A stretch of 64,000 bases of DNA from Methanoregula sp. UBA64 (GTDB lineage: Archaea; Halobacteriota; Methanomicrobia; Methanomicrobiales; Methanospirillaceae): assembly GCF_002502735.1 (NCBI RefSeq), contig NZ_DAQC01000007.1:47273-111272 (forward strand), read 5' to 3'. Below, one piece after another: positions 8,125 to 17,034 of this stretch (its first letter is position 1; every line of letters begins with the position of its first letter). The translations under genes were made by a program, and so were the position numbers. The notes beneath the pieces were generated by a model. The model did no database searches, was not told the DNA's origin, and saw nothing but the letters and a program-made list of their open reading frames with translations.

Positions 8125-8895
8125 TCACTCGTTGAATTTTTTATACAGCCCGTTTGCTGCATACTGGAAGACGAGGATAAAGACGGCGAGCGCAGCGATA
8201 TCGGCGGCAACGGAGAACTGCGTTACTCCCGTAACCGCATACTGGATCAGATCGTTCCCGTAGGTTAAGGGAGAGAGGAGCGCAATCTCCTGCCCGATCG
8301 CCGGCATGGCAGTGAGCGGGATGAACACGCCCGAGATGAAGATAAGCGGCAGGCGCACGAGGTTGAGCATCGACATCACCTCCCCCACGTTCTCGGTGGG
8401 GTAGGCGGCAAAGAGCGTCCCGAGCGTTGCAAAGCAGAACGCCGTCAGGATCATCGCCGCGGCAAGGATCGCTGCGTTGAGCACCGTCATCCTGAATACC
8501 ACCAGTCCGATAGCGAGCGGGATGCAGGCGATCCCGAGGCTGTACAGAAACCCGCTCATGCTCTCCCCGATCACCAGCGTATGGAAGGAGATGGGAGCGG
8601 CAAGGAGCCGGTCGAAGGTCTTTACCCGCCGTTCTATGGGAATGGAAACAGGTTCTATCGAGGATGCCGAGAAGAGGAGCGTGATAGCGATGAGTCCCGG
8701 GATCAGGGTAACCGCCGGGGCGTTCTTCCCGATGGCAAAAGCAAGGAACATAAAGAGCGGGAAGAGGATGCCCGAGACGATGATGTTTGGCTTGAGGTAG
8801 TAGATCCTCATGTCTTTTGTTGCGATCGCCCATGCCGCGGAAAGCTCCCGGGCGATCCGGGAGTGCGCGGGTTCGTGGTTTTCAGTCGATGGCAT
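8125..8895 (-). CDS. ABC-2 type transporter permease (DrrB/NodJ-like)
   Basis: The protein has 256 residues from the ATG at 8895, which overlaps the end of the ATPase gene by 14 bases. About six membrane segments are visible, starting with NIIVSGILFPLFMFLAFAI, and the ABC-2 signature region SMLNLVRLPLIFISGVFIPLTAMP near 190-213 is clear. It would form the membrane part of an exporter with the ATPase encoded just upstream in the operon. Family members export drugs, polysaccharides or small peptides; the substrate here is unknown. An upstream in-frame ATG at 8943 lies deep inside the ATPase gene and is unlikely to be used. Confidence 0.9.
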   Translation of the reverse strand: MPSTENHEPAHSRIARELSAAWAIATKDMRIYYLKPNIIVSGILFPLFMFLAFAIGKNAPAVTLIPGLIAITLLFSASSIEPVSIPIERRVKTFDRLLAAPISFHTLVIGESMSGFLYSLGIACIPLAIGLVVFRMTVLNAAILAAAMILTAFCFATLGTLFAAYPTENVGEVMSMLNLVRLPLIFISGVFIPLTAMPAIGQEIALLSPLTYGNDLIQYAVTGVTQFSVAADIAALAVFILVFQYAANGLYKKFNE

Positions 8896-9838
8896 GGACC
8901 GTACCTCCTGTTGTTTTGAGCCCGGTGATCCTGATGAAGACATCTTCGAGGGTGGGGCCGAGCGTGGTAATGCTCACCACCCGGAGCTTCCGGCTGCGGG
9001 CATAGTCCATCACCGCCTCGATGACCGTGGACGGGTCGCTTGTATAGATCCGGAACTTGTCTCCCTCCTTGATCACACTGCTGACCGTGGGAATCCGGCC
9101 CAGCGTGTCCGGCGTTCCGGCATCCGCCCGGTCAAAGGCGACCTCGATGGACTGGACACTCTGGATCGTCTTTTTGAGCCGTTCGGGAGCATCGATCGCT
9201 GCAATCGTGCCCCGGTTGATGATCGCCACCCGGTCGCACATCAGGTTTGCCTCCTCGATGTTATGGGTCGTTAAAAAGACCGTCACCCCGTCCCGCACGA
9301 GATCGGTGATGACCCCCCGGATGATCATGTTGCTCTCCACATCGAGGCCGGAGGTCGGCTCATCCAAAAAGAGCAGGCGCGGGCCGCTCACCAGGCCCAT
9401 GGCAAGCGTCAGCCTGCGCTTCATCCCCTTGGAGAACCCGTGCGCCTTGCGGTCCCGGCGCCCGTACAGCCCGAAGGTGGAGAGGAGTTCTTCTGCCTTC
9501 TTTTTCCGGGTTGCGGGGTCGATATTGTAGAGCTCGGCGGCAAACATCATGTTCTGCCATGCCGTGAGATCGTCGTACACGTTCGAGGTCTCGGAGACAA
9601 CCCCCATGGACTGGCGTGCGGCAATGGTGTCGTTCACGATATCGTGGCCGAAGATCGAAGCCGATCCCCCGGTGGGCGGCGAGATCCCGGTCAGGATCCG
9701 GATCGTCGTGGTCTTCCCGGCGCCGTTCGGGCCCAGGTACCCGAACGTTTCCCCCTCGTTTACGGTAAAACTCACGTCGTTGAGCGCGGCAATGTCCCGG
9801 AAACGTTTGGACAGGTGGGAGGCTTCGATCGCGTACAT
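8882..9838 (-). CDS. ABC exporter ATP-binding protein (DrrA-like)
   Basis: The protein has 318 residues. Walker A is GPNGAGKTT (about 35-43), the signature is FSKGMKRRLTLAMGL and Walker B is LLFLDEPTSGLD, followed by TTHNIEEA with the switch His. The extra C-terminal region of about 90 residues, with PTLEDVFIRITG, is typical of the DrrA/CcmA drug-export branch. It energises the permease that follows in the same operon. The TATA-like region is near 9860-9870 on the minus strand; a clear ribosome site is not seen, so translation may be leader-poor. Confidence 0.92.
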   Translation of the reverse strand: MYAIEASHLSKRFRDIAALNDVSFTVNEGETFGYLGPNGAGKTTTIRILTGISPPTGGSASIFGHDIVNDTIAARQSMGVVSETSNVYDDLTAWQNMMFAAELYNIDPATRKKKAEELLSTFGLYGRRDRKAHGFSKGMKRRLTLAMGLVSGPRLLFLDEPTSGLDVESNMIIRGVITDLVRDGVTVFLTTHNIEEANLMCDRVAIINRGTIAAIDAPERLKKTIQSVQSIEVAFDRADAGTPDTLGRIPTVSSVIKEGDKFRIYTSDPSTVIEAVMDYARSRKLRVVSITTLGPTLEDVFIRITGLKTTGGTVHAID

Positions 9839-9969
9839 AAATCTGCATTACCCGGTGTAACGTTTATAGTACATCGTTTGGGATCCGGCAGGGAAGGAGA
9901 CAAAAACGCATACCTTTATCCTGCAGAGGATCAATTTCATCGTAAAAGAGAAAAACCCCGGGAGAGACG

Positions 9970-10725
9970 ATGATCTTCAAAAAGCTGCCCCGTCCTGTGT
10001 TACTGCTTCTGACCGCTGTCTGCATCTGCCTCCTTGCCGTACCGGTGGCGGCGATCTATGCCACCTCCGATATCGGGGGAACGATCACCCGGGGGCACCA
10101 GTTCACCATCGAGATCACCGGCCGGCTCAACACCCCCTACTATGTCTGGCTGACAAAGACCTGGTCGCTCAGCGGCGAGGCGGGAGACGAGCCCCCGGTC
10201 GTGGTTGCCAGCCAGTATAACGTGCAGCAGGATCCGGCCGGCGGGCCGTATACGATCGGCTCGTACAAATACTACAATGGCGGCGGGCGGACGATCCTCG
10301 ACGATGTTGCGCCCACCTCGTCCCTCCTGCCCAATACCAGTTACTATGCCCTTGTCACCACCGACAATTCGGGAAAAGCGGTGGTAGCCTTTGCCACGTC
10401 CTACAATACCGCAACGCAGTCCTATTCCGTCCGGGTCGAGAACCCGACCTCGGTCAACAACGATACGCTCTTTGTGGAACGCGGGGATACGAAGGTGAAC
10501 AAGGGATCGATCTCGATAGCGGCCGAGACCCGGCCGACCCGCCCGGTGACCACGGTCACGACTGTCGCGACCCCGGAAGAGACCGTAACGATACAAATCC
10601 CGGCAACCACTGTCCCGGAGACTACCGCGGTACCGTCAACGATGGCGACCCCCCGCGTCCCGCTTGACGGGCTGCTCGGTATTGCGGCAGCGGGTTGTGC
10701 CATTGCGATCTTCAGCCGGCGCTGA
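9970..10725 (+). CDS. Secreted protein with C-terminal anchor, function unknown
   Basis: The protein has 251 residues. An N-terminal signal peptide (about 6-29, ending in VPVAA) leads to a beta-rich extracellular part (about 30-175, with TRGHQFTIEITGRL and TPYYVWLTKTWSL). A Thr/Pro-rich stalk (about 178-225) and a short hydrophobic tail ending in SRR complete it. This layout, signal - domain - Thr stalk - hydrophobic tail - basic end, is that of methanogen surface proteins anchored near the S-layer. It resembles in layout the DUF3821-type protein at 35170-36213, and the folded part may be a distant relative, but I cannot prove it. GGGAGAGACG stands directly before the ATG. Confidence 0.8.
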   Translation: MIFKKLPRPVLLLLTAVCICLLAVPVAAIYATSDIGGTITRGHQFTIEITGRLNTPYYVWLTKTWSLSGEAGDEPPVVVASQYNVQQDPAGGPYTIGSYKYYNGGGRTILDDVAPTSSLLPNTSYYALVTTDNSGKAVVAFATSYNTATQSYSVRVENPTSVNNDTLFVERGDTKVNKGSISIAAETRPTRPVTTVTTVATPEETVTIQIPATTVPETTAVPSTMATPRVPLDGLLGIAAAGCAIAIFSRR

Positions 10726-10741
10726 CCTTTTTTAAAAAAAC

Positions 10742-11275
10742 GTGGAGGCCGCAGCCCTGACAGCCGAACCAAACACCTGCACAGATCCCGGTGCAGGGCT
10801 GACCGACCGGATCCAGCGGTTCTTTACCCGGCCGTTCTTCCTCTCCCTTACTATCGGCATCCCCTTCTGCATCTTCAAGGGCCTCTTTGGCCTTGCCGCC
10901 CTCCGGGCCGGGATGGCTGCGGCCGCGCTCCCGCTCACGATCTTTGGCTGGGCGGTCATTCTCTGGGCGGTCGTGGATCTCCTCATGAATATCTGGCGCT
11001 CCCTTACCGACCTTGACCGCCGCGTGGCCGGTATCGAGTTCTGCTCCCTTGCCGAGCTGGGCCGGATCTTCCACCGGCCGGCGGTCTTTCTTGCCGTGGA
11101 CACCCTCATCTCGTTTACCATCATCAGCCTGATGCTCTGGTCGGGCTGGATTGCAACGCTCACGACGCCGGAGGCGTACCTCTGGTACGCCGCAACAACG
11201 CTCAACCTGATCAGCATCTCGGTGGTCTCCCTCTATAACGAGATAAAAAAAGCAGAGCAGCCCCGGGTGTCCTGA
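10742..11275 (+). CDS. Four-helix membrane protein, function unknown
   Basis: The frame starts at a GTG at 10742, 16 nt after the preceding stop, and gives 177 residues. Four hydrophobic segments are visible (about 32-57, 58-84, 113-138 and 146-165), with an acidic cytoplasmic-type loop (DLDRRVAGIEF) between the second and third. I do not recognise the family. It is likely co-transcribed with the secreted protein before it, as the gap holds only a short TTTTTTAAAAAAA stretch. The start could lie further in, but no ATG occurs before the first membrane segment. Confidence 0.7.
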   Translation: MEAAALTAEPNTCTDPGAGLTDRIQRFFTRPFFLSLTIGIPFCIFKGLFGLAALRAGMAAAALPLTIFGWAVILWAVVDLLMNIWRSLTDLDRRVAGIEFCSLAELGRIFHRPAVFLAVDTLISFTIISLMLWSGWIATLTTPEAYLWYAATTLNLISISVVSLYNEIKKAEQPRVS

Positions 11276-11283
11276 ACCGCACC

Positions 11284-12081
11284 TTACCGTGCCGCAAGAT
11301 ACCCGATCACGCCGGCTATCGTCTCCGGTGCACGGGGGAGGAGGATGTGGCAGTACTGCCTGGCCCCGGCCGCCGCTGCTGCCGGGTCGGAGGGGAGGAC
11401 CAGCAGGGACGCACCCGGGAGGGCCGAGTCGCTTAAGGGAACGATCCCGTCGCCGGCGTACGTCATCTGCCAGCTCCCGTCCGGCAGCAGTTCGCAGGTC
11501 TTCCCCTCAAGGGCGGGGAAGAACGCCGGATCCCGGGCCGAATTTTCCGCACAGATGAGATGATATCCGATATCGGGCCGCATACCGGCATTCCGCAGGG
11601 CCTGCATGGTCCGGCTCTTTGGCCGGCAGGCCTGGACGATCACGTCGGCCGCAGGATCGAAGTGTTCCGGGACAAACGTACCCGCAAGACGCCGGGTGAT
11701 CCCCGGGCCGATCACCGGATCGCAGAAGAGCTCTGCGAGGGCTGAACCATTGTTGGGCGGGCCGATTGCAATGAGCCGGCGCACCCTTTCGCGCCGGGCA
11801 GACCCGTCCATGACTTCGAGCAGGTACCGGGTAACGCACGAACCAATGGAATGGCAGACGATATCGATCGGACCGTCGTATCCCTTCTCCCTGCGCTGTG
11901 CGGAAATATAGTCCCCGAGCGCTGCGGCAATAACTTCCATGGACGCCCCGTTAAGAGGGGTATAATCGAAGCTCCAGAAGGGGATCCCCTCATCCTGTAA
12001 CCGGGGCACGAGCCGGTTCCAGATGCCGGGATGGCTCTTCCAGCCGTGGACAAGGATCGCCGGGATCGCTTCAGGAGACAT
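11284..12081 (-). CDS. Alpha/beta-hydrolase, lipase/esterase-like
   Basis: The protein has 265 residues. The oxyanion region is ILVHGWKSHPGIW (9-21) and the nucleophile elbow is VCHSIGS with Ser78, a Cys-containing variant of GHSMGG. Catalytic Asp is probably in GDGIVPLSDSALPG and the His in QYCHILLP near the C-terminus. The layout matches triacylglycerol lipase/PGAP1-like esterases. No signal peptide is present, so it probably acts in the cytoplasm on a soluble ester or lipid, which is inference. It converges on the membrane protein gene before it, with only 8 nt between the two stops. Confidence 0.82.
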   Translation of the reverse strand: MSPEAIPAILVHGWKSHPGIWNRLVPRLQDEGIPFWSFDYTPLNGASMEVIAAALGDYISAQRREKGYDGPIDIVCHSIGSCVTRYLLEVMDGSARRERVRRLIAIGPPNNGSALAELFCDPVIGPGITRRLAGTFVPEHFDPAADVIVQACRPKSRTMQALRNAGMRPDIGYHLICAENSARDPAFFPALEGKTCELLPDGSWQMTYAGDGIVPLSDSALPGASLLVLPSDPAAAAAGARQYCHILLPRAPETIAGVIGYLAAR

Positions 12082-12209
12082 GGTATTAAGGGAAATATGG
12101 GCGGGAAACGGGCATAGCTGTTGTGGAAAACCAAAAAAACGATCGGGACGGCCGGGTGCGGTCTTCCCTCCCGCGCCACCGATCCGGCCCGCTGCCGGCC
12201 ATCAGGGAT

Positions 12210-12698
12210 TTACCGGGGCGGTTCGTCCCCGAGCGACTCGCGGCTGCGCATCTGGTAGAGCACCATCGGGTCCATCTCCTTGTAGTCCGCAGGAGTGGTC
12301 CGCATGACAACCCGGGTGATCCCGCTGTTCACGATCATCTTCGAGCACAAAAAGCACGGCCAGATCTGGGTGAGCTCGCCCGTGGCGACATCGAAGCCCG
12401 CAAGGTAGAGCGTGCAGCCCCGGGCGAGTTTTCCCGCCTGGAGCATCGCGTTCATCTCGGCGTGAACGCTCCGGCACCGCTCGTAGTTGGAGCCGGACGG
12501 GATGTTGTGGTCTTTTCTCCAGCAGCGGTTGAGCTCGGTGCAGTCCATCTGCTTCCGGGGCGCCCCGGTGTATCCCGTCGAGACAATGGTATTGTATTCG
12601 TCGACAATGATGGCCCCGAAGTTGCGCCGGAGGCAGGTGCCCTGGTTGGCGCACCTTTGCGCAAGGTCGAGGAAATACTGGTGCCTGTTGGTTCGCAT
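12210..12698 (-). CDS. dCMP deaminase (cytidine/deoxycytidylate deaminase family)
   Basis: The protein has 162 residues. Zinc is held by H79-A-E81 (in SVHAEMNAML) and the Cys pair of PCFLC (115-118); E81 is the proton shuttle. NFGAIIVDEYNTIVSTGYTGAP is the usual N-terminal strand and loop for dCMP deaminases of the ComEB type. The enzyme turns dCMP into dUMP, the precursor of dTMP made by thymidylate synthase. It stands alone on the minus strand between the lipase-like and DUF1294 genes. The ATG at 12698 is chosen because family members begin with a short R-x-x-x-x-YFL-x-LA segment. Confidence 0.92.
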   Translation of the reverse strand: MRTNRHQYFLDLAQRCANQGTCLRRNFGAIIVDEYNTIVSTGYTGAPRKQMDCTELNRCWRKDHNIPSGSNYERCRSVHAEMNAMLQAGKLARGCTLYLAGFDVATGELTQIWPCFLCSKMIVNSGITRVVMRTTPADYKEMDPMVLYQMRSRESLGDEPPR

Positions 12699-12749
12699 CA
12701 GAGATCTGTTGGTACAGGGCCGATATTAACATGGCGGGATTGCCCCTGG

Positions 12750-13052
12750 TTACGGGAGAGGGAGCCCGTGTCCCTGGTACAGCAGCCACCCCAGGTACAG
12801 GATCCCGGCGATGTGCAGGACAAGGATGACCGGGACAAGGTAGAAGAGGATTTTCTTGGTCTTGTGCCGGAATACCCGCATCCCGGCCCATGCGCCAAAC
12901 GGGCCGACAAGTGCGGCAAGTAAAAGGATGCGCTCGGGGATCCGCCAGTCGCCGGCCCGGGCCCGGTGCTTGTCGGCGCCGTAGAGGACAAACACGCACA
13001 GGTTTGCGACGATATAGAGTACGACCGCTGCGGTAAGGGGGGTAACGATCAT
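12750..13052 (-). CDS. DUF1294 small membrane protein
   Basis: The protein has 100 residues with three hydrophobic helices. The family motif YGADKHRARAGDWRIPER (about 24-41), followed by LLLAALVGPFGAWAGM and FRHKTKK, is that of DUF1294 proteins, in bacteria sometimes fused to a cold-shock domain. Function is unknown. Here it has no cold-shock domain. It is upstream of the dCMP deaminase gene on the same strand with a 51-nt gap, so co-transcription is possible but has no obvious functional logic. Confidence 0.88.
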   Translation of the reverse strand: MIVTPLTAAVVLYIVANLCVFVLYGADKHRARAGDWRIPERILLLAALVGPFGAWAGMRVFRHKTKKILFYLVPVILVLHIAGILYLGWLLYQGHGLPLP

Positions 13053-13145
13053 GGTTCAGGGTTTTTGTTGGTCACGGGACACGAAAAAGACCGGGCGTTC
13101 ATTCCCTCGCAAAAGAGATGTAGCGGGCCCCTGCAATAAGTACCC

Positions 13146-13727
13146 ATGAACGCCCCCCGGGGAACCGCAGCCTGCGGTGCCGTTATCGTTCTCATGCTGC
13201 TCGTCGCCCTTGCCGGCTGCACCGGTCTTTCGCAGCGTCCGGAGGGACTCCCGTCGTCCGGCCAGTACGCATTCCTCGACCACCAGGTTATCTACACCGG
13301 GACGCTCGTGAGCGGGACCTGCCCCGCGCCTGCCATCAATGTCTCGCCCTATATCTTCGATGCGGACTCTAAAACGCTCGCCGGGATCGTGCCGTTCGAG
13401 ATCAACGAATCCCTCCTTGTCGTGTACGGGGAGAGCACGACGCTTACCGGCGCATACGGCCGCGGGGGATACGGGGAACTCTCGGGGGTATACGCCCTCC
13501 CCTACAAAAACGGGAACCTGACCGTCGACGGGTTCACAAAAGACGGGACAATGTATCTCACGTACAACAACAAGTCAATCGCATTAACCCCGGGCATGCA
13601 GTGGATGGACTTCTCCTCCGGCACCGAGACGACCCGGGCCTGCACGGTCAACCGCACCGTCACCGATGTCATCACCTATTACGGGAACTACCCCCAGGCG
13701 GGGATCGCCCGGACCCGGCTTGCCTGA
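13146..13727 (+). CDS. Lipoprotein, function unknown
   Basis: The protein has 193 residues. An N-terminal hydrophobic stretch ends in LVALAGC, a lipobox-like site, so the mature protein is likely lipid-anchored and outside the cell. The remainder is beta-rich with repeated Gly/Tyr patterns (GAYGRGGYGELSGVYALPYKN is the clearest region, about 100-120). No known domain is recognised. The gene is divergent from DUF1294 and has its own promoter region; it is followed by nreA on the same strand. Confidence 0.75.
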   Translation: MNAPRGTAACGAVIVLMLLVALAGCTGLSQRPEGLPSSGQYAFLDHQVIYTGTLVSGTCPAPAINVSPYIFDADSKTLAGIVPFEINESLLVVYGESTTLTGAYGRGGYGELSGVYALPYKNGNLTVDGFTKDGTMYLTYNNKSIALTPGMQWMDFSSGTETTRACTVNRTVTDVITYYGNYPQAGIARTRLA

Positions 13728-13765
13728 CGAGCCGGGCCTTCACTTTCGTTCCGCGCCCCCAAGGG

Positions 13766-13774
13766 CTTTAATAT
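13766..13774 (+). promoter_or_regulatory. TATA box of nreA
   Basis: CTTTAATAT preceded by the BRE-like AAGGG predicts a start near 13796, only about five bases before the nreA ATG at 13801, so the transcript would be nearly leaderless. No Shine-Dalgarno sequence is present, in agreement. Confidence 0.5.
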
Positions 13775-13800
13775 CCCGGTACGGATCTCTACGTTAAACC

Positions 13801-15024
13801 ATGATCCTCGGGAAAGGGGCATACCTAAAACAGCTCACCGCCGCCACCATGCAGATGAAGTCGGTGGAGGTGGGTAAAGAGATGGCCGGCAGTACCCCGC
13901 CTTCTGTTTTTATCGGGAGCTACAACTATCCCGACATCTATGCCGGGCCGATGATCGCGCCCGTCCACGGCGACACGGGCATCATGGACCGGCCCGAGGA
14001 CTGGATATCCGGCAACCACCCGCAGGAAGAGATCATCGGGTACCGGATGAACCTGGTGCGGGGGAAGAGGCTCACCAATGCGTTTGATATCGAAAACCGG
14101 TTCGTGGAGAAACTCCAGGAGATTGTCCTTTCCGAAAACTCGATCGAGAGCGAGGCTTCGTTTGAGACCGCACCTTCGGGGCTCTCGTTCTCCGAGGAAC
14201 ACACGCCCTTTGGCCCGAGCGCCCCGCTCGAACGCTTCGATATCACAGCCCAGCGCTGGGACCAGACCCTTGAAAAGGTCTACTACGACACCGATCTCCT
14301 CTCAAAGGAAGCGGTCCTCGGCCTCCACCGGCAGGGGACGGCGTTCTCCACGATCCAGAAGGCGTTCTCGGCCGGGACCATGGGCAGAGGCGGAAACCGG
14401 CACCTTGTTCCCACCCGCTGGTCGATTACCGCCTGCGACACGATGATCGGCGACAACCTCCTAAAAAGCGTGAAGCAGTGCCCGGTGATCGATACCGTGC
14501 GCCTGTACGAGTACGCGAGCCTGCACAACCGGTACGCCGTGATCCTTCTCCCGACCGCGTGGCAGTACGAGTGGACCGAGGCATTCCTGCATGTGCTCGG
14601 GAACGAGGAGTACGTCTTCTCCGATTACGAGGGTTTCAAGCGGAAGGTCGGGTACTCCCCGCTCGGGGGCTGCTATTACTCCTGCAAGATGGCGGTGCTC
14701 GAAGAGCTTGCGCGGGAACAGCGGCAGGCCGGGGCGATCATCCTTAGGGAGGCCCTGCCCGGCTATGTCCCGATGGGGGTCTTCAATGTCCGGGAGAATG
14801 TCCGGAGCGCGATGCGGGAACGGCCGTCCGAGTTCGAGGACCTCAAGTCGGCCCTTTCCTATGTCGGCGGGCGTTTCACCCTGCCGGTCCAGCGCTTTAT
14901 CACCGAGACCACGCTCTTACAAGAGAGCCTCCGCCAGCGCCAGTGCACGCTCAGTGATTTTGCCGGGCAGGCGGCCCGGAAAGATACAGAAGGGCCGGCC
15001 CCTGACATTGCGGGGACTGCCTGA
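13801..15024 (+). CDS. nreA: Archaeal DNA-repair protein of the Nre family
   Basis: The protein has 407 residues and matches the archaeal Nre family (DUF650/DUF651): PPSVFIGSYNYPDIYAGP, MDRPEDWI, YRMNLVRGKR, RHLVPTRWSITACD and PLGGCYYSCKMAVLEEL are the typical blocks. NreA proteins act in repair of DNA damage and bind the sliding clamp PCNA. The C-terminal Q-CT-L-SD-F (residues 381-387) is a good PCNA-interacting (QxxLxxF) motif. The N-terminal zinc finger of NreB is absent, so it is the A type. It is followed 36 nt later by dinB, another PCNA client. See the TATA box above for its near-leaderless start. Confidence 0.9.
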   Translation: MILGKGAYLKQLTAATMQMKSVEVGKEMAGSTPPSVFIGSYNYPDIYAGPMIAPVHGDTGIMDRPEDWISGNHPQEEIIGYRMNLVRGKRLTNAFDIENRFVEKLQEIVLSENSIESEASFETAPSGLSFSEEHTPFGPSAPLERFDITAQRWDQTLEKVYYDTDLLSKEAVLGLHRQGTAFSTIQKAFSAGTMGRGGNRHLVPTRWSITACDTMIGDNLLKSVKQCPVIDTVRLYEYASLHNRYAVILLPTAWQYEWTEAFLHVLGNEEYVFSDYEGFKRKVGYSPLGGCYYSCKMAVLEELAREQRQAGAIILREALPGYVPMGVFNVRENVRSAMRERPSEFEDLKSALSYVGGRFTLPVQRFITETTLLQESLRQRQCTLSDFAGQAARKDTEGPAPDIAGTA

Positions 15025-15060
15025 ACGGTAACGTAGGCACACAGGTCATCGGGGGATAAT

Positions 15061-16146
15061 ATGAGCGGATCGGCCGGAATCACGGGGCAGCGGATCATCC
15101 TGCACGCGGACATGGACTGCTTCTATGCGGCAGTCGAGATGCACGACCGGCCGGAGACTGCGGGAAAACCGGTGATCGTCGGCGCCGATCCGGCCGGGGG
15201 AGCCGGGCGGGGCGTGGTCTCGACCTGCTCGTACGAGGCCCGGGCGTTCGGCGTAAAATCCGCGATGCCGATCGGGCAGGCATACCGGCTCTGCCCGGAT
15301 GCCGTCTACCTCCGGCCCGACATGGCAAAGTACGCGGCGGTATCAGCGGAGATCATGGGGATCTTCAAGAGCACCGGCTGCCGGGTCCAGCAGGTGAGCA
15401 TCGACGAGGCATTCCTCGACGCGGGCCATGCCGGGAGTTTTCCTGCGGCCCGCGACCTTGCGGTGCGGTTAAAGCAGGAGATCCGCGAACGGGTCGGGAT
15501 CACCTGCTCGTTCGGGGTCGCTCCCTCAAAAATTGTCGCAAAGATTGCCTCGGACTACAAAAAACCCGACGGCCTTACCGTAGTGACTCCGGAGGAAGTC
15601 CCGGCCTTCCTTGCCCCGCTTTCCGTCCGGAAGATCCCGGGCGTGGGCGGAAAGACCGGGGCGCAGCTCGAAGCCCTCGAGATCACCACCATCGGGGAGC
15701 TCGCCACCTGCGACATCCAGCGTCTTATCGGCGCGTTCGGGAGATCCGCCGGCCTGCTCCGGGAAGCCGCGCTCGGGCAGGATGAGAGCGAGGTGGTGGA
15801 GCGCGACGAGGTCAAATCCATCTCGAAGGAGACCACCTTTGCGCGCGACACCGACGATCCCGCCGAGATTGCCGCAACCATGGAGCTGCTTGTAACCGAA
15901 GTGGCCCGCTCGCTTGCCGAAGAAGGGCTCTATTTTAAGACCGTCACGGTCCGCGTCAGGTATACCGGCTTTGTCTCGAAAACAAAGGCAAAGTCGCTCC
16001 TGCATAACCGCAATGACGAAGCTGCCATCCGTTCCTCTGCCGGGGAACTTCTCCGCGAGCTCTGGGACGGGAAACCGATCCGGCGCCTCGGCCTGCGCCT
16101 CTCGGGGCTCTGGAAGCAGGACGCCGGCCAGCAGACCCTGTTCTGA
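15061..16146 (+). CDS. dinB: DNA polymerase IV (Y-family translesion polymerase)
   Basis: The protein has 361 residues, the usual Dpo4/DinB length. Catalytic acids lie in HADMDCFYAAVE (first Asp) and QVSIDEAFLD (Asp-Glu pair). The CSFGVAPSKIVAKIASDYKKP fingers/palm block (here quoted in part) and the two helix-hairpin-helix turns (PGVGGKTGAQLE) are present. The last residues, GQQTLF, form a C-terminal PCNA-binding peptide. It inserts bases opposite damaged DNA. It is in an operon-like pair with nreA. Confidence 0.95.
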   Translation: MSGSAGITGQRIILHADMDCFYAAVEMHDRPETAGKPVIVGADPAGGAGRGVVSTCSYEARAFGVKSAMPIGQAYRLCPDAVYLRPDMAKYAAVSAEIMGIFKSTGCRVQQVSIDEAFLDAGHAGSFPAARDLAVRLKQEIRERVGITCSFGVAPSKIVAKIASDYKKPDGLTVVTPEEVPAFLAPLSVRKIPGVGGKTGAQLEALEITTIGELATCDIQRLIGAFGRSAGLLREAALGQDESEVVERDEVKSISKETTFARDTDDPAEIAATMELLVTEVARSLAEEGLYFKTVTVRVRYTGFVSKTKAKSLLHNRNDEAAIRSSAGELLRELWDGKPIRRLGLRLSGLWKQDAGQQTLF

Positions 16147-16173
16147 GTCGGCGGTACCGGGGAAAAAGAGGAG

Positions 16174-16938
16174 TTATTCCGGGATTTGGGAGGATTCTTT
16201 TGGGGTTTCCTGGCTCACGGTCCCGTCCGGCAGCAGCCCGATCACCACAAACGAGAGGCCGGCGGCAACGCAGGGGCCAAGAATGGCAAGCAGGGCATTC
16301 CCGCTCAGGTAACTCTCCCGGAGGGGATAGACCATGAAGGCGAGGGCAAAGAGGATGGTGCCTGCGAGCGCGGCCGGGTGTTCGGTAAACGAATAATTAA
16401 AGGCCGTGATCAGGAGCAGGCCGCAGGCAAAGAAGTAGAGCAGGATCATCAGGGACTGATCGGTAACCCCCGCTGTTGCAAGGATGGCAAGCGGGATTAT
16501 GAGCACAAGGACAAGGAGGACCAGAAGAGCCGGGCCGTTTACCTGTTTTCGCGGATAGATCCGTTTATACGCCGAGGAGAGCAGGAGGATTGCGACAACG
16601 AACCCGAGATCGATCGGGCCCGGGAACGGGAATGTCCCGATCTTAAAAAAGACCGCGGCGTACCATGCAATGTTTGCGGCCCCCCAGAGGGCAAAGGCCG
16701 CGGCAGCCCAGAGAAATCCCGATCCGGCTTCGTGGCGGAGGTAGTACCAGCAGAAGACCGCGGCGCCAGCAAACGCCACGAGGATTTGGAGGTAGTTGCT
16801 GAGCGTAACGTACTGTGCGGACGGGAACATGAGAAGGGCGAGTGCAAGGGCCGCGGCGATGCCGCAGAACCCCCCGAAGATGCCGGAGATCACGGAGCCG
16901 GCGGTTCCCCTGCGGCAGGGTGTGGCGATGACTGTCAT
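16174..16938 (-). CDS. Multi-pass membrane protein, function unknown
   Basis: The protein has 254 residues from the ATG at 16938, which has AAGGGTAGGT just upstream; an in-frame ATG at 16995 would add a polar head and has no ribosome site. About seven to eight hydrophobic segments fill the chain. Small motifs such as YAAVFFKIGTFPFPGPIDLG between segments are not ones I can assign. The layout resembles archaeal sensor-type membrane domains that lack the kinase part, but that is only a guess. It is convergent with dinB and divergent from aIF-1A. Confidence 0.75.
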   Translation of the reverse strand: MTVIATPCRRGTAGSVISGIFGGFCGIAAALALALLMFPSAQYVTLSNYLQILVAFAGAAVFCWYYLRHEAGSGFLWAAAAFALWGAANIAWYAAVFFKIGTFPFPGPIDLGFVVAILLLSSAYKRIYPRKQVNGPALLVLLVLVLIIPLAILATAGVTDQSLMILLYFFACGLLLITAFNYSFTEHPAALAGTILFALAFMVYPLRESYLSGNALLAILGPCVAAGLSFVVIGLLPDGTVSQETPKESSQIPE

Positions 16939-17034
16939 ACCTACCCTTTGTGCAGCCGTACGGAAAAAATGTGCGGGGCAGTAAGGAGCCGCCAAACGGG
17001 ACGCGAAAAGGCCCTGTTCTTCGCCCTGATGGAT

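Noticed and set aside
16186..17034. Long N-terminal extension of aIF-1A (frame open from 16186)
   Set aside because: The extension is antisense to a membrane-protein gene and has no sense composition; homology begins only near 17083.
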